Shown here one piece after another: positions 23,238 to 35,701 of a stretch of DNA of 64,000 bases. The position numbers were made by a program, and so were the translations under genes. The notes below the pieces were generated by a model. The model saw nothing but the letters and a program-made list of their open reading frames with translations. It had not been told where the DNA came from and did not search any database. The stretch comes from Plantago ovata (taxonomy: Eukaryota; Streptophyta; Magnoliopsida; Lamiales; Plantaginaceae). The stretch spans positions 66,760,753 through 66,824,752 of the forward strand of contig CM051456.1 in assembly GCA_028274465.1 (NCBI GenBank). Reading direction: 5' to 3'. Each line of letters begins with the position of its first letter. Within the stretch, counting starts at the first letter, position 1.

Positions 23238-25307
23238 GATAGTGTATATGTCCTAGAGGCAGTCCTTACTAAGGGCATGGTGCCCTTATAGAGGACATAT
23301 ATGTACTATTACACAGGTCAACGTAATATAATATATGTTTGTGAGATTTTACTATTGAGTATCGCTTTCATATTTATATTACACCAGGCTGCAGCATGTC
23401 ATATCTTTATTACTGTCTGTATTGATATTAAACATGTCCCCTCGGATAAATGACCGATCACATAGATAGTGGGAGCTATGTGAGTTATCATCTATCCCAA
23501 ACTCTCCCTAGTCGAGGTTCATCTCGGATGTGGGGGTCTGAATGAACCAGACAAGACTAGTATGCGTGGAGGTTATACTTTTTGGAGCAAGTGTGAGCCG
23601 ATCCCACGACCACGGAACGGATTGTTGGACAATCAAGAAACGTTCCCATAACTGTGCATAGTTGTTCGAAGAAGTTTTATCGAACAATGGAAGTACCCAC
23701 CGGACACTCCCATCGATGTATACTCTACACCGAAGTGTCTATGGGAACCGGTGAGTTGTCGAAGTAATGCCATTCGTCCTTTGTACTTGCAGGACTTTAT
23801 CATCACATTTGTTGCCCCATATCCTTGGTGGACCCGTCGATGTCAGCTCTGAATAAGCAGCTGAACTAAGACACGATCCAGGATTATGGCCAAATACAAA
23901 TGGGGGTGATAAGTGATTCTGTGAAGGATTCATCTCTCAAGTGTAGCACAGGAGAGCACTGCTCATAGTCTGCATAGTTGTGTTGGTAAAGTCACTGGCC
24001 AGTGCAAATGATATATTATGATGGTCATAAGTATATCTTAACCAAGCAACTCCCTGAGACGCCCGTGGATGTATTATTGGGATAGACACTTCATCGATCC
24101 TAGATACATTCGAGCAAGTCAGATGAAGGGACGTTACCATCGCCGTGTTGAGCGCAACAGGCTTCGCAACGAAAGGGTTAGCTTTGAGAAACCTCTCAAA
24201 CGTCCTCACGTATTAATATTGCAAATGGAACCGTCTAGGAATTCCATGTTGCCTAGTCTAGGACTTGCTTAATACGGTGAGGCCCTATGGGTCACACTAT
24301 GTGGTGATTCAGTCTATCAGAATATCCTTGAAGATGGAATCGCAATTGTTTTGGAATTAATTGTCACTGATGGATTATAATTGATTTGGAATTAATTATA
24401 ATATTTGGTGGCTCAATTAATGATTTGGAATTATTAATTGAATTGGCTAATTAATTGTATTTTATGTAAATACAATTAAAGATTATATTTTGGAAATATA
24501 ATGGAGATTTGATTAGAAAGGATATGTTGATTTAGAATTAACATATGCACTTGGGCAAAATCTACTTGGAGTTTGAATTGCCTTAGAACTATAAGTGGGT
24601 CCCAAAATTGGGACCCAACTACTGTCCCTAGGAAGCGCGCGCGCGCAGGAGCTGGGTAGGGGAAGGAGTTCGACTCCTTACTCTATTAGAATTCCAAGGG
24701 ATAAGTTAGATTTTCCTGATTGAGTTTTAATTTGATTGGGAATGATCTAGACTTGATATTGGTTTCCTTGTGCGATAAGAATTAGATTCTTATTCCTTTA
24801 CGAAGTCTAATTGCTTATGCTTTAGTCTTCTATTGACTACTATATATAGTAGACTATTAGAGAGTTTTTGACATAGACTTTTGACAGTCATTCTACCCAG
24901 TTTTCTTAGAGAAAATAAAAACTTTCCCCTCCTCTAGAGCCACCCGCGCGCGCGCCACCACCGGAGGAATTGCCGCCCCGTCTTCTTGGTCACACAAAGA
25001 ATATCCTGGCATTCTTCCGATAGGTTGTTCATCCGTGGACACCAAGGTTGAGGTTCTAGGAGCTGGAAACTAACTCTTATTGTCTTGCAGATATACAGAG
25101 TATTGCAGATATCTTCGACTTCGACGAAGGAGAAGATACACCGGAATATTACGAAGACATGGAAGCTGCTTTGGAAGTAAGGTTAGTCTTCTAATTGACG
25201 TGTTTATATATATACGACATATGCATAATCAATTAACCTGTATGTTAAGAAAATTTTTGAAATTCCGCTGCGTACCCTAGGGGTAACTCTGACCATATTT
25301 TCTTACA
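23238..25307 (+). repeat. COP 5' LTR
   Basis: 2070 bp, TGATAGTG to TCTTACA. It contains short alternating GC runs (GCGCGCGCGC near 24637 and 24945) and a TATATATAG box near 24841. Confidence 0.9.
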
Positions 25308-25308
25308 G

Positions 25309-25320
25309 TGGTATCAGAGC
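25309..25320 (+). other. COP primer binding site, initiator tRNA-Met
   Basis: TGGTATCAGAGC begins one base after the LTR and is complementary to the 3' end of initiator tRNA-Met. Confidence 0.9.
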
Positions 25321-26876
25321 GAGGTTAATTGATTACGTATATACGTATATATATATATTGTATGATTTTGTAGATATGTGGATGCAATTGATTCTATGAT
25401 AAATTCGATTTTCAAAAGTTTTGTTTTTTATATAAATTTAGAAGTTATATTTTTCAAAAAAAAAAAAAAATTAAATATATATAATTTGACCAGACCGCCT
25501 GCGTGCCGCAGGCGCTCGGGCGCCTGCGGTACAGCAGGCGCCGCGTGCCCGCGGCACGGGCGCCACCCGGGGCCTGCAGGCGCGGTGCCCGGCGCCTGCA
25601 GGCCACGGCGACGGCACCCGCGTACCGCGGGCACCGGGTCTCGTCCCACGTTTTCAAAAAAAAAAAAGATTATATATATTTTCGGGTTGGACGCAAAATC
25701 GAATTTTTGAATGTTTTGAGGATTGAATTTTATATTTGGAATATAAATATGATTTAATTGTAATTATTTTAAACTAGAGGGGTTAAATTTAATTAGTATA
25801 AAGTTGAAGGGCTTATTTGAAATTTATCAATTTATTATTTATTGCAAATTAGTCCTTCTACTTTTGAATTTTAGATTTAACACCTCTAAGGTTTTTAAAA
25901 TTACAATTAAGTCCTTCGGGTTTTCGAAAATTGCTACTTGGTCAATAGAATTTTCGATTATTCAATCTAGTCCAAATTTTCAATTATTTCATAGAGATTA
26001 TAAGTATGGGATTATAATTTTCATAATGAAATTATGAAGTCTTTTGTTATCCACATAGGCTACTACTTGTTTCATATGCTCTATATGCTATTGTTTGACA
26101 ATGCATGTTTAAATACCATGAATTTTACATTCCGTTCGACCGCTATGCATGCGAGGGTAGGCGGCGCCCTCTTATATGTCGGACCGCATATTTATGTATG
26201 GGTAGGCGGCACCCATTATGTGCTTGACCGCGTTTAGAACTAGAATGGATAGGTGGCATCCATTACGTGTAGACCGTTCATGCATGATGGGTAGGCGGCG
26301 CCCTTATTGGTTTGTAGATGACTGATAACAACCCTCAAGCTACAAGCCCCAACCAATATAAGTACAGAAATATGTATATGTATGTATTTCTGAGATACTT
26401 TCCATAGGGTGCTTTAATTCTGAACTTTCATTGCGTTTTCTTGTATTGGCGACCTCGTCTTACAAGACTTGCAGTAATCGTCGGATTAGAGTAAGCCTAT
26501 GGTTATGACTTACTGCATACTGTATCTAGCGACCTCGATAGGTACAATATGTAGGGCATCGGGTTAAATTAGATTTAACAACCAAGAGTTACGTGACGCA
26601 ATTGGATAGTCTTACTAGTCCTACCGGTCATATTATGCTATGCGACCAGCCCCCGTTGGAGTATGGCATAGTATGGATTTGGATCTTGGCCACTACGGTA
26701 ACTTGTTGGACATTACCCGTATGTTTGTTGTGGGGGCAAGCATATGTGAAAATAGTGGGAGCTAAACAGCTAAAGGACCTTGTTGTTTAGTTATGTTGAC
26801 TGTGTATTTAGAAATAATATTTCAATAGTTGATTTATTGTTTTCGTTCTATATTATTTCTCCTTAGGATATTAGAT
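25321..26876 (+). other. COP leader (untranslated region)
   Basis: About 1.55 kb between primer site and gag with no supported gene. It holds a GC-rich island of CGCCTGC-type inverted repeats (25495-25650) bounded by A-runs, and four tandem stem-loop units (26136-26305). Short open frames in the GC island are composition artefacts. Confidence 0.7.
26136..26305 (+). repeat. Four tandem stem-loop units in the COP leader
   Basis: Each unit has GACCG, 13-18 bases, then a 19-base stem-loop: 26153-26171 GAGGGTAGGCGGCGCCCTC, 26198-26216 ATGGGTAGGCGGCACCCAT, 26245-26263 ATGGATAGGTGGCATCCAT, 26287-26305 ATGGGTAGGCGGCGCCCTT. The loop is AGGYGGC in all four. Stems change in a paired manner between copies (GGGT/ACCC against GGAT/ATCC), while the last copy is weaker. 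This suggests selection on the RNA fold, perhaps for packaging, dimer formation or translation; the role is inference. Confidence 0.8.
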
Positions 26877-27760
26877 ATGGCGAGTATCTCGCTCCGTGCT
26901 GTCTTGGAGAAGCAAATTTTAACCGGACGAAACTTCCTAGATTGGATCAGGAATATATGTTTGGTGCTGAGGTACGAAAAGGTTGAGTACGTCTTGGACG
27001 AGGTCATTCCCGTGTGCCCCGAAATTCAGACTGTCGATCGGGTTGCTGCTTGGAATCAAGCCAACAAGGCAAGGTCTGGTAAGCATCTTGAGGATGCTAG
27101 ATCCGCGCAGTGTATTATGCTGGCGGCAATGAGCAATGACCTGCAAAGGCACATGAAAGCATGTTGCCGTATAAGATGTTAAAGCATCTTGAGTCGCTTT
27201 TTAAGACGACAGCTAGAAGTGTTGAATTTGATTTTATCAAAGACATACACAGATGCAAGCTCAGTGAAGGAGGGAACATGTCTGAGCATGTTCTAAAAAT
27301 GATTGGTATGTTTGAAAAGCTTGCCGATGCCGGCGTTAAGCTAGAGAACAAGATCATGGTGATCTTTGTCCTTCAATCATTGCCGAGTTCGTATTCGCAG
27401 TTCATCATTAATTACACGATGAATGCGAAGGACGTAACACTGCCTGAACTTCATAATCTGCTGAAGACATATGATCAAACTCTTCCTAAGAAGGAAAAGT
27501 CGATCATGCTTGTTGGGCAACCGTCTAACTCAAACCCGAAAAGCAAAGGTGCTAAGGGTAAGGGAAAGTCGGGAGCCAAGGCTAACACTTGAAGTGATAA
27601 GCCTAAGAGTCCAAACCAGAAAAGGAAGTTCTAGAGAAGCGGAACGGTACGCACAGATGAATGTCTTTTCTGTAAGCAGAAAGGACATTGGAAGAAAGAT
27701 TGCCCAAAGCTTAGGGCAGATCAAGCTAAGAAGTCATCGGCTTCTGGCTCAGGTATGTTT
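26877..27760 (+). pseudogene. COP gag, fossil
   Basis: Begins MASISLRAVLEKQILTGRNF, the usual start of a copia gag (capsid) with the LTG.NF..W block. A capsid-like helical part follows, then a Lys/Gly-rich linker and a CCHC zinc knuckle CLFCKQKGHWKKDC at about 27660. Gag forms the particle that packages element RNA. Broken. Confidence 0.82.
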
Positions 27761-30700
27761 GTTATTGAAATGAACATGACTACTTTTGACTCCAATGGTT
27801 GGGTATTAGATACAACCTGTGGCTCAGACATTTGTAATAATGTGCAGGAGCTAACTAATCACAGGCTAGTCAAGCGAGGTGAAATCGACTTGCATGTTGG
27901 GAACGGCAATCCAGTTGAAGCCAAACGCGTTGGACGCAGCAAGATAGATTTACCCTCGGGACAATGTTTAGAACTTGATAATGTTTATTTTGTTCCATCC
28001 ATTGTCAGAAATATTATTTCCATTCCATTGTTAGACAATATGGGTTTTACCTTTCGATTTGCGAATGATACTTGTTATTTTTCATTAAATAATCAGTATT
28101 ATGGAAAAGCTCGCTTGTTGAATGGTTTATATATTTTGCAAAGTAGTCTACCTTTATTTCAAATACATAACAAACAACCGTCTTCAAGTAAGAAGAATAA
28201 TCCATCTTATCTATGGCATTGTCGGCTAGGCCATATCAATGAAACACGGATTCAAAGACTAAGGAAGTTGGACTACTTATAACCATTTGATTTTGAATCA
28301 TATGGTACATGTGAATCTTGTGTTAAGGGTAAGATGACGAACAAACCTTTTGTTGGACAAGATGTTCGTGCCACTCGCTGCTTAGAGCTCATACATACCG
28401 ATGTATGTGGACCTTTTAAAGTCCATGCGGGTGGTGGTTATCCTTACTTCGTTACCTTTATTGACGATTTCTCAAGGTATGGATATATTTAGCTTATGAA
28501 GAATAAATCCGAGACCTTTGGGAAATTCAAGGAGTTTAGGAACGAGGTCGAGAATGAATTGAACCTAAGGATAGTCACTCTTCGATCAGATCGAGGAGGT
28601 GAATACCTTAGTGAAGAATTTATCGATTACTTGAAGGAAAATGGAATTCAATCGCAATGGACTCCTCCTGGAACACCACAGTTAAATGGTGTGTCTGAGA
28701 GGAGGAATCGAACCCTGTTAGACATGGTAAGATCAATGATTGGATTCTCGACTCTTCCAAAGTATCTGTGGGGATATGCACTACAAAATGCAATCTACAT
28801 TCTGAACCGTGTACCATCTAAATCAGTGGAGAAAACTCCTTATGAGTTATGGAAGGGAAAGAAGCCTTCACTAGGCTATCTTAGACCTTGGGGCTGTCCT
28901 GCGATAGTCAAGCTGATGCTCACTGATAAGTTAGATGCCAAGGGTGTCAAAGTATATTTCATAGGCTATCCTCGTCAGACGAGAGGCTATGAATTCTATC
29001 ATGCTGAAGATCACAAGGTGATCGTGTCTAGAAACGTGAAGTTTTTAGAAGCTGAATACCTCGAAGAAGAGAGGTTAGATGATATGATAGAACTTGAAGA
29101 AATTCAAGACTTTGACACGCGCGAACATGAAGTCTCTAAATCTTCTGATTTGGATTCAAGTTCAGTGGGAGCTTTGGAAGCAGACAAGGGTGATGATATG
29201 ACACTTGCTAGGCATGTCATAGTCAGTGGGAGTCTTGTGATTAGATCAACAGTTGAAACCACACAAATAGAACCCGTTGTCAACCAACCTGTGCAACAAG
29301 TTGCACAAGAACAGCCTCCCGCAAGGGAACAAAGTCGCGCCCAGCGACCGGCTGCATCAGTACCCACTGATAATGTTCGTGTTACACGAAGCCAGAAAAG
29401 AAAAGCACCAGAACAAGTCGAGCTCCGTAGGTCGAAGAGGATCCTTAGAGGACCTCAGAAGCAAAGCCTTATGATAGAAGACATCAGTGAACTTGATGTC
29501 GGTTTATCAGATCGGGAAGATCCCGAGACCTACAAAGAGGCAATAATTGATATTGACTCAGACAAATGGCAAGAGGCCATGGAATTAGAAATGGATTCAA
29601 TGTACCAGAACCAAGTTTGGAACTTGGTAGACTTGCCCCAAGGGGTTAGACCAATTGGGTGCAAATGGGTCTTTAAACGAAAGACAGATGCCGATGGCAA
29701 GGTACAAACGCACAAAGCTAGGCTTGTGGCGAAAGGCTACACGCAAAGGTATGGCATCGATTACGATGAAACCTTTTCACCGGTAGCAAAATTGAAGTCC
29801 ATTCGAATTCTACTTGCGATAGCTGCCTACTATGATTATGAAATCTGGCAGATGGATGTAAAGACAGCCTTCCTCAATGGCAACCTTGAGGAAGAGGTCT
29901 ATATGGTACAGCCGGAAGGTTTTATTAGTAAAACCAGGCCAACTGCTGTATGCAAATTACAAAGATCCATCTATGGGCTAAAGCAAGCGTCAAGGAGCTG
30001 GAATATCCGCTTTGATGAAGCTGTCAAATCGTTTGACTTCATCAGAAGCAAGGAAGATCCCTGTGTCCATGCGAGACACAGCGACAAAGGATTGTTTTCA
30101 TGATCATTTATGTAGATGACATTTTGATCATGGGAAACAATGTCTCTATGCTAGAAGAGACTAAAGTTTGGTTATCAAGTACCTTCTCGATGAAGGACTT
30201 GGGTGAAGCGAACTACATCCTAGGGATCAAGATCTTTAGAGATAGATCCAAGAGGATGTTAGGAATGACACAGTCCACCTACATCGACAAAATACTGAAG
30301 CGTTATAAGATGGACGACTCAAAGAGAGGCTTTCTCCCAGCTAGGCATGGGATTGTCTTATCAGTTAAGGATGGTCCTAAAACTGATGAAGAAAGAAATG
30401 CAATGAGTCGTGTGCCCTATGCTTCGGCAGTAGGGTCTATAATGTATGCAATGAATTGCACAAGGCCCGATGTGGCATATGCGCTTAGTGTCACTTGTCG
30501 ACACCAACAGAATCCAGGAGCACCTCACTGGACTGCTGTGAAGAACATTCTTAAGTACCTTAGACGGACTAAAGAGATGTTCTTGGTGTTTGGTGGAGAA
30601 CCAGAATTAAAGATGTCTGGGTATGTCGACGCTGGATTTGAATCAGATCCTGATGACTTTAAGTCACAGACAGGATACATATTCAAATTGAACGGAGGAG

Positions 30701-31095
30701 CTGTCTGTTGGAAGAGCTCTAAGCACGCCACGGTTGCTGACTCATCCACAGAGGCCGAGTACATTGCTGCATCAGAAGCATCGAAAGAAGCTGTCTGGAT
30801 TTCAAAGTTCTTGAAGGAATTGAGGGTTGTTCCTGCTCCCAGTCCAATAACGATTTATTGTGACAATACGGGCGCCGTTGCTCAAGCTAGGGAGCCTAGA
30901 TCTACAAACAAGAACAAACATGTACTTAGAAAATATCACGTTATACGTGAGATTATAGATAGAGGAGAAGTTAGTATAGAACGTGTCTCTACCACGGACA
31001 ACGTGGCTGATCCTTTCACCAAGGTCTTATCAGTGAAAGTCCACTTAAGACATTATGCTAATCTGGGCATTAGGCATAAAGGTGACTGGCTCTAG
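27761..31095 (+). pseudogene. COP pol, fossil
   Basis: Copia order is visible: aspartic protease with a WVLDTTCGSDICNN block (about 27800), GAG-pre-integrase WHCRLGHINETRI (about 28210), integrase core ending in [18 protein letters not shown] (about 28690), RT with [19 protein letters not shown] (about 29850) and YVDDILIMG (about 30110), and RNase H with DSSTEAEYIA (about 30740), YCDNTGA and ADPFTK (about 31010). It ends close to the polypurine tract. Broken at a few places but well kept. Confidence 0.88.
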
Positions 31096-31098
31096 TCC

Positions 31099-31109
31099 AA
31101 GTGGGAGAT
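31099..31109 (+). other. COP polypurine tract
   Basis: AAGTGGGAGAT directly before the 3' LTR is the typical copia polypurine tract. Confidence 0.75.
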
Positions 31110-33181
31110 TGATAGTGTATATGTCCTAGAGACAGTCCTTACTAAGGGCATGGTGCCCTTATAGAGGACATATATGTACTATTACACAGGTCAACGTAAT
31201 ATAATATATGTTTGTTGCATTTTACTATTGACTATCGCTTTCATATTTATATTACACCAGGCTGCAGCATGTCATATCTTTATTACTGTCTGTATTGATA
31301 TTAAACATGTCCCCACGGATAGATCACCGATCACATAGATAGTGGGAGCTATGTGAGTTATCATCTATCCCAAACTCTCCCTAGTCGAGGTTCATCTCGG
31401 ATTTGGGGGTCTGAATGAACCAGACAAGACTAGTATGCGTGGAGGTTATACTTGTTGGAGCAAGTGTGAGCCGATCCCACGGCCACGGAACGGATTGTTG
31501 GACAATCAAGAAACGTTCCCATAACTGCGCATAGTTGTTCGAAGAAGCTTTATCGAACAATGGAAGTACCCACCGGACACTCCCATCGATGTATACTCTA
31601 CACCGAAGTGTCTATGGGAACCGGTGAGTTGTCGAAGTGATGCCATTCGTCCTTTGTACTTGCAGGACTTTATCATCACATTTGTTGCCCCATATCCTTG
31701 GTGGACCCGTCGATGTCAGCTCTGAATAAGCAGCTGACCTAAGACACGATCCAGGATTATGGCCAAATACAAATGGGGGTGATAAGTGATTCTGTGAAGA
31801 ATTCATCTCTCAAGTGTAGCACAGGAGAGCACTGCTCATAGTCTGCATAGTTGTGTTGGTAAAGTCACTGGCCAGTGCAAATGATATATTATGATGGTCA
31901 TAAGTATATCTTAACCAGGCAACTCCCTGAGACGCCCGTGGATGTATTATTGGGATAGACACTTCATCGATCCTAGATACATTCGAGCAAGTCAGATGAA
32001 GGGACGTTACCATCGCCGTGTTGAGCGCAACAGGCTTCGCAACGAAAGGGTTAGCTTTGAGAAACCTCTCAAACGTCCTCACGTATTAATATTGCAAATG
32101 GAACCGTCTAGGAATTCCATGTTGCCTAGTCTAGGACTTGCTTAATACGGTGAGGCCCTATGGGTCACACTATGTGGTGATTCAGTCTATCAGAATATCC
32201 TTGAAGATGGAATCGCAATTGATTTGGAATTAATTGTGATTGATGGATTATAATTGATTTGGAATTAATTATAATATTTGGTGGCTCAATTAATGATTTG
32301 GAATTATTAATTGAATTGGCTAATTAATTGTATTTTATGTAAATACAATTAAAGATTATATTTTGGAAATATAATGGACATTTGATTAGAAAGGATATGT
32401 TAATTTAGAATTAACATATGCACTTGGGCAAAATCTACTTGGAGTTTGAATTGCCTTAGAACTATAAGTGGGTCCCAAAATTGGGACCCACCTACTGTCC
32501 CTAGGAAGCGCGCGCGCGCAGGAGCTGGGTAGGGGAAGGAGTTCGACTCCTTCCTCTATTAGAAGTCAAAGGGATAAGTTAGATTTTCCTGATTGAGTTT
32601 TAATTTGATTGGGAATGAATCTAGACTTGATATTGGTTACCTTGTGCGATAAGAATTAGATTCTTATTCCTTTACGAAGTCTAATTGCTTATGCTTTAGA
32701 CTTCTATTGACTACTATATATAGTAGACTATTAGAGAGTTTTTGACATAGACTTTTGACAGTCATTCTACCCAGTTTTCTTAAAGAAAATAAAAACTCTC
32801 CCCTCCTCTTTAGCCACCCGCGCGCGCGCCACCACCGAAGGAATTGCCGCCCTGTCTTCTTGGTCACACAAAGAATATCCTAGCATTCTTCCGATAGGCT
32901 GTTCATCCGTGGATACCAAGGTTGAGGTTCTAGGAGCTGGAAACTAACTCTTATTGTCTTGCAGATATACAGAGTATTGCAGATATCTTCGACTTCGACG
33001 AAGGAGAAGATACACCGGAATATTACGAAGACATGGAAGCTGCTTTGGAAGTAAGGTTAGTCTTCTAATTGACGTGTTTATATATATACGACATATGCAT
33101 AATCAGTTAACCTGTATGTTAAGAAAATTTTTGAAATTCCGTTGCGTACCCTAGGGGTAACTCTGACCATATTTTCTTACA
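31110..33181 (+). repeat. COP 3' LTR
   Basis: 2072 bp, about 98% identical to the 5' LTR by eye, followed at once by the target duplication TATTG. Confidence 0.9.
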
Positions 33182-33186
33182 TATTG

Positions 33187-35589
33187 GATGTCCATTAACA
33201 TGTTCAAGAAAACGTCCAGTGGAAACCCAAGTCTTGAGTTTTTCAATCTTGACTTGTTTTCTACTTGTTGAGGAACTAGAGGGTTTAGAACCGAAAGACT
33301 TTTGATCATTGTTAATCAAGTCCACTTTCTGATATGGTGTCTTGCTTGGTTGACCCTTTTGATGAACATACTTTTCAGTAAGTTCTTTTCTAGCAAGGTT
33401 CCTTCTAGTCCTAGCATTTTGAGTCTTGTCAGTACTCTTAGGCTTGGTTTTGTTCAACTCTTTGAAGTATCTTTGCTGACTTTGCTTATACTCATGAAAA
33501 AAGTTGATTTTGCTTGGTTTTGAATCCAAGTCCACTTTTCGGAGTATGCTGAGCTTTTGTCTCAGCAACCTTACTTGATTCAGGTTTGTCAGCAAAGGTC
33601 TTTTTATTACTTTTAGTAGTCTTGCCTTTAGTCTTAACAACTTTCTTTTCAGCAACTTGTTTGGCGGAATGCTTTACAACATCCTTTTTCTGAACAGTTT
33701 GCTTTTCAGCAACCTGTTTTCCTTTTAAAGTTTTGTTACTTTGAGCAGCAACAGCGGGCTTTTTGGTCGTAGTTACTTGATTGTTTATTTCAGCAACCTT
33801 AGATTGACCAAATTGATAGAGTTCTGGTTGACCACTATCAGTTACACGAACAAAGGTGATTGGTGATTTGTCTTTACTCAAGAGTATTACATCATCACCT
33901 TCATACGTGGCACCTAAACCTTCTTTCTGAGATGGATCTCTCAGATAAGAGTTTAGCTCAGTCAGCGTGTTACTAGCATCCGCATAAGATTTGAAATTGA
34001 TTTTCATCTTTTTCATTTCTTGTATTTCCAGCAAGTAACTTTAGAATTAAGGACTGATACTCATCCAATTCCATTGCCATTTGAGCATTCTTCTATGTAG
34101 CTTCAGCAATTAACTTCTTGAGATGCAATATTTCAGCATCCTTCTTTTCTGACTCAACGCTAAGACGTACTTTTCAGTAGTTTGCTTAGTCAGTAGTTCA
34201 GCATTCTGTAGTTTCTCTTGCTGTTTGCTCAGATTTTTCTCAAATCTTTCGATTTCACCTTGAATTCTATCAAGGTCAATGTCATCTTCACTTTCTGAAT
34301 CAAAGTCAGAGGTAGGACAATTTACCTGACTGGCCATGAGGCAGAACTCGTAGTTTGACACATTTGGATAAGCTTCCATAGCTATTCCAAACTTCCTTAC
34401 CAATCTCTACGTCAAGAGTGGCTTCTTCTTCTTTAGTGTCTGAACTCTCTACCTCACTGTCTTCAGAGTTTGTTTCAATGAAAAGAGCATCGATTTTTGC
34501 TTGAAGCTTTTTCTTTTCTTCAGCAATCAAAGCCCTTTTGAACTTCTTCTTCTTTTCAGCAGATTTCCCTTTCAGTAAGGGGCAGTTTGCTTTGAAGTGT
34601 CCAGGCTTCTTTCAATAAAAGCAAAGATCATTGCCAACTGCTGGTTCTTCGGAGGAGTTTGCTTGCTGAGCTTGCTTGTTCAGCGAGCTAGCTTCATTCT
34701 TGTATTTATGGTAGTTGTTACCAAGATGCTTTTTCAGCTTCTCTTTTGCTTTTCGCCTTTCAAGTTCCTTACTGATGACTTTCTTCATGTTTCTAACAAC
34801 AAGAGCGTTTTCATCAGCAGGCTCTTTATCATTCTTCTTTTCAGAAGATGACGGCATGGCAACAAGAGCAATGTTTTACGATTTTTTAGCAAACACATTT
34901 TCTCTTTGCTTTGTCTCATAGTTGACAGTAGAAAGATGAGAGAACAACTCGGTTGGAGTGATATTTGGCATTCCTTGATTATAGTAGAAATTCTGAGAAT
35001 GGATCCATTCTTGGTTCAGACTTCTAATAATGGTTTTGGCCTTTTCAGAATCTGAATAGAAGTTTCCAACTCCTAAGGCGGCCATCTCACTCACTAGAGT
35101 TATGAATCTGAAATACAAGTCTTCCAGTGACTCATTCACACCTTGTTTGAAGTTTTGAAACTTCAACTTTAGCACTTCGAGTTTGTTTTCCTTGGTTTTG
35201 TCAGATCCAGCACAAAGATCTTGAACCATTTTCCAAGCTTCCTTAGCAGTTTTGGCACCCCACAGTTTGCACTGTATAGTATTTGGAGTAGATCGAATGA
35301 TGATGTTTCTTACTTGGCCATCAAGACGGGATCTCTTAGCTTCATAAGAAGCCCATTTCTCTCTTGGTTTTGGTACGACAGTGTCGACCGGTTCTCCTAA
35401 GATAGTTTCCTTTCCACCAGTATCCGTGGTTTTGTGAGGAAAGCTTCTTTCAACTTTATTGATCTTGATTGGGCCATCGTTTATGACAGTCACCATCTCA
35501 TCACTAATGGCCTCAAGATGAAGCATCATGTTGTTTCGCCATTTCTCATAGTTTTTCAGCTTCAGCAAAGGAGCGTCTCCTAAACACAT
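33187..35589 (-). pseudogene. SIRE-b gag, fossil
   Basis: From 35589 leftward the capsid part has the copia UBN2-type pattern (YEKWRNNMMLHLEAI near the start; WGAKTAKEAWKMVQDLCAG; LKLKFQNFKQGVNESLEDLYFRF-like text in the middle). A CCHC-like zinc knuckle (FKANCP) lies near 34580, followed by acidic helical stretches and a long Lys-rich, VAEK-containing tail down to the COP insertion. The long gag with an extended C-terminal part fits Sireviruses. Broken, several breaks. Confidence 0.78.
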
Positions 35590-35687
35590 CCTGTCAGCAA
35601 GTAACTACCCAAATGATCAAGTGAAAGTGATTTACGGAAAACACCTAAGGGGATCTAGGTTCAGTACTGAAGGTTAAAGAACCTCCA

Positions 35688-35699
35688 GCTCTAATACCA
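35688..35699 (-). other. SIRE-b primer binding site, initiator tRNA-Met
   Basis: On the minus strand TGGTATTAGAGC follows the 5' LTR after two bases, one base from a perfect initiator-Met match. Confidence 0.8.
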
Positions 35700-35701
35700 C
35701 T

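Larger units (their letters stand above)
23238..33181 (+). mobile_element. COP: full-length Ty1/copia element, 9.9 kb
   Basis: LTRs of 2070 and 2072 bp (23238-25307, 31110-33181), an initiator-Met primer site, a 1.6-kb leader, gag, pol and a polypurine tract, flanked by the target duplication TATTG (23233-23237, 33182-33186). It landed in SIRE-b between gag and integrase. About 40 LTR differences counted by eye suggest near 2% divergence, under a million years at commonly used plant rates. All parts of a copia element are present in order, but the coding region is broken at about five places. I did not assign a clade; the RNase H tail (KNKHVLRKYHVIREI) differs from that of the Sireviruses. 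Confidence 0.9.

Noticed and set aside
23739-24272. Pair of open frames repeated at 31612-32145
   Set aside because: They are the same LTR sequence in both COP LTRs, on either strand.
25378-25757. Several overlapping proteins in the COP leader
   Set aside because: All come from the GC-rich island; frames on both strands are open only because of base composition.
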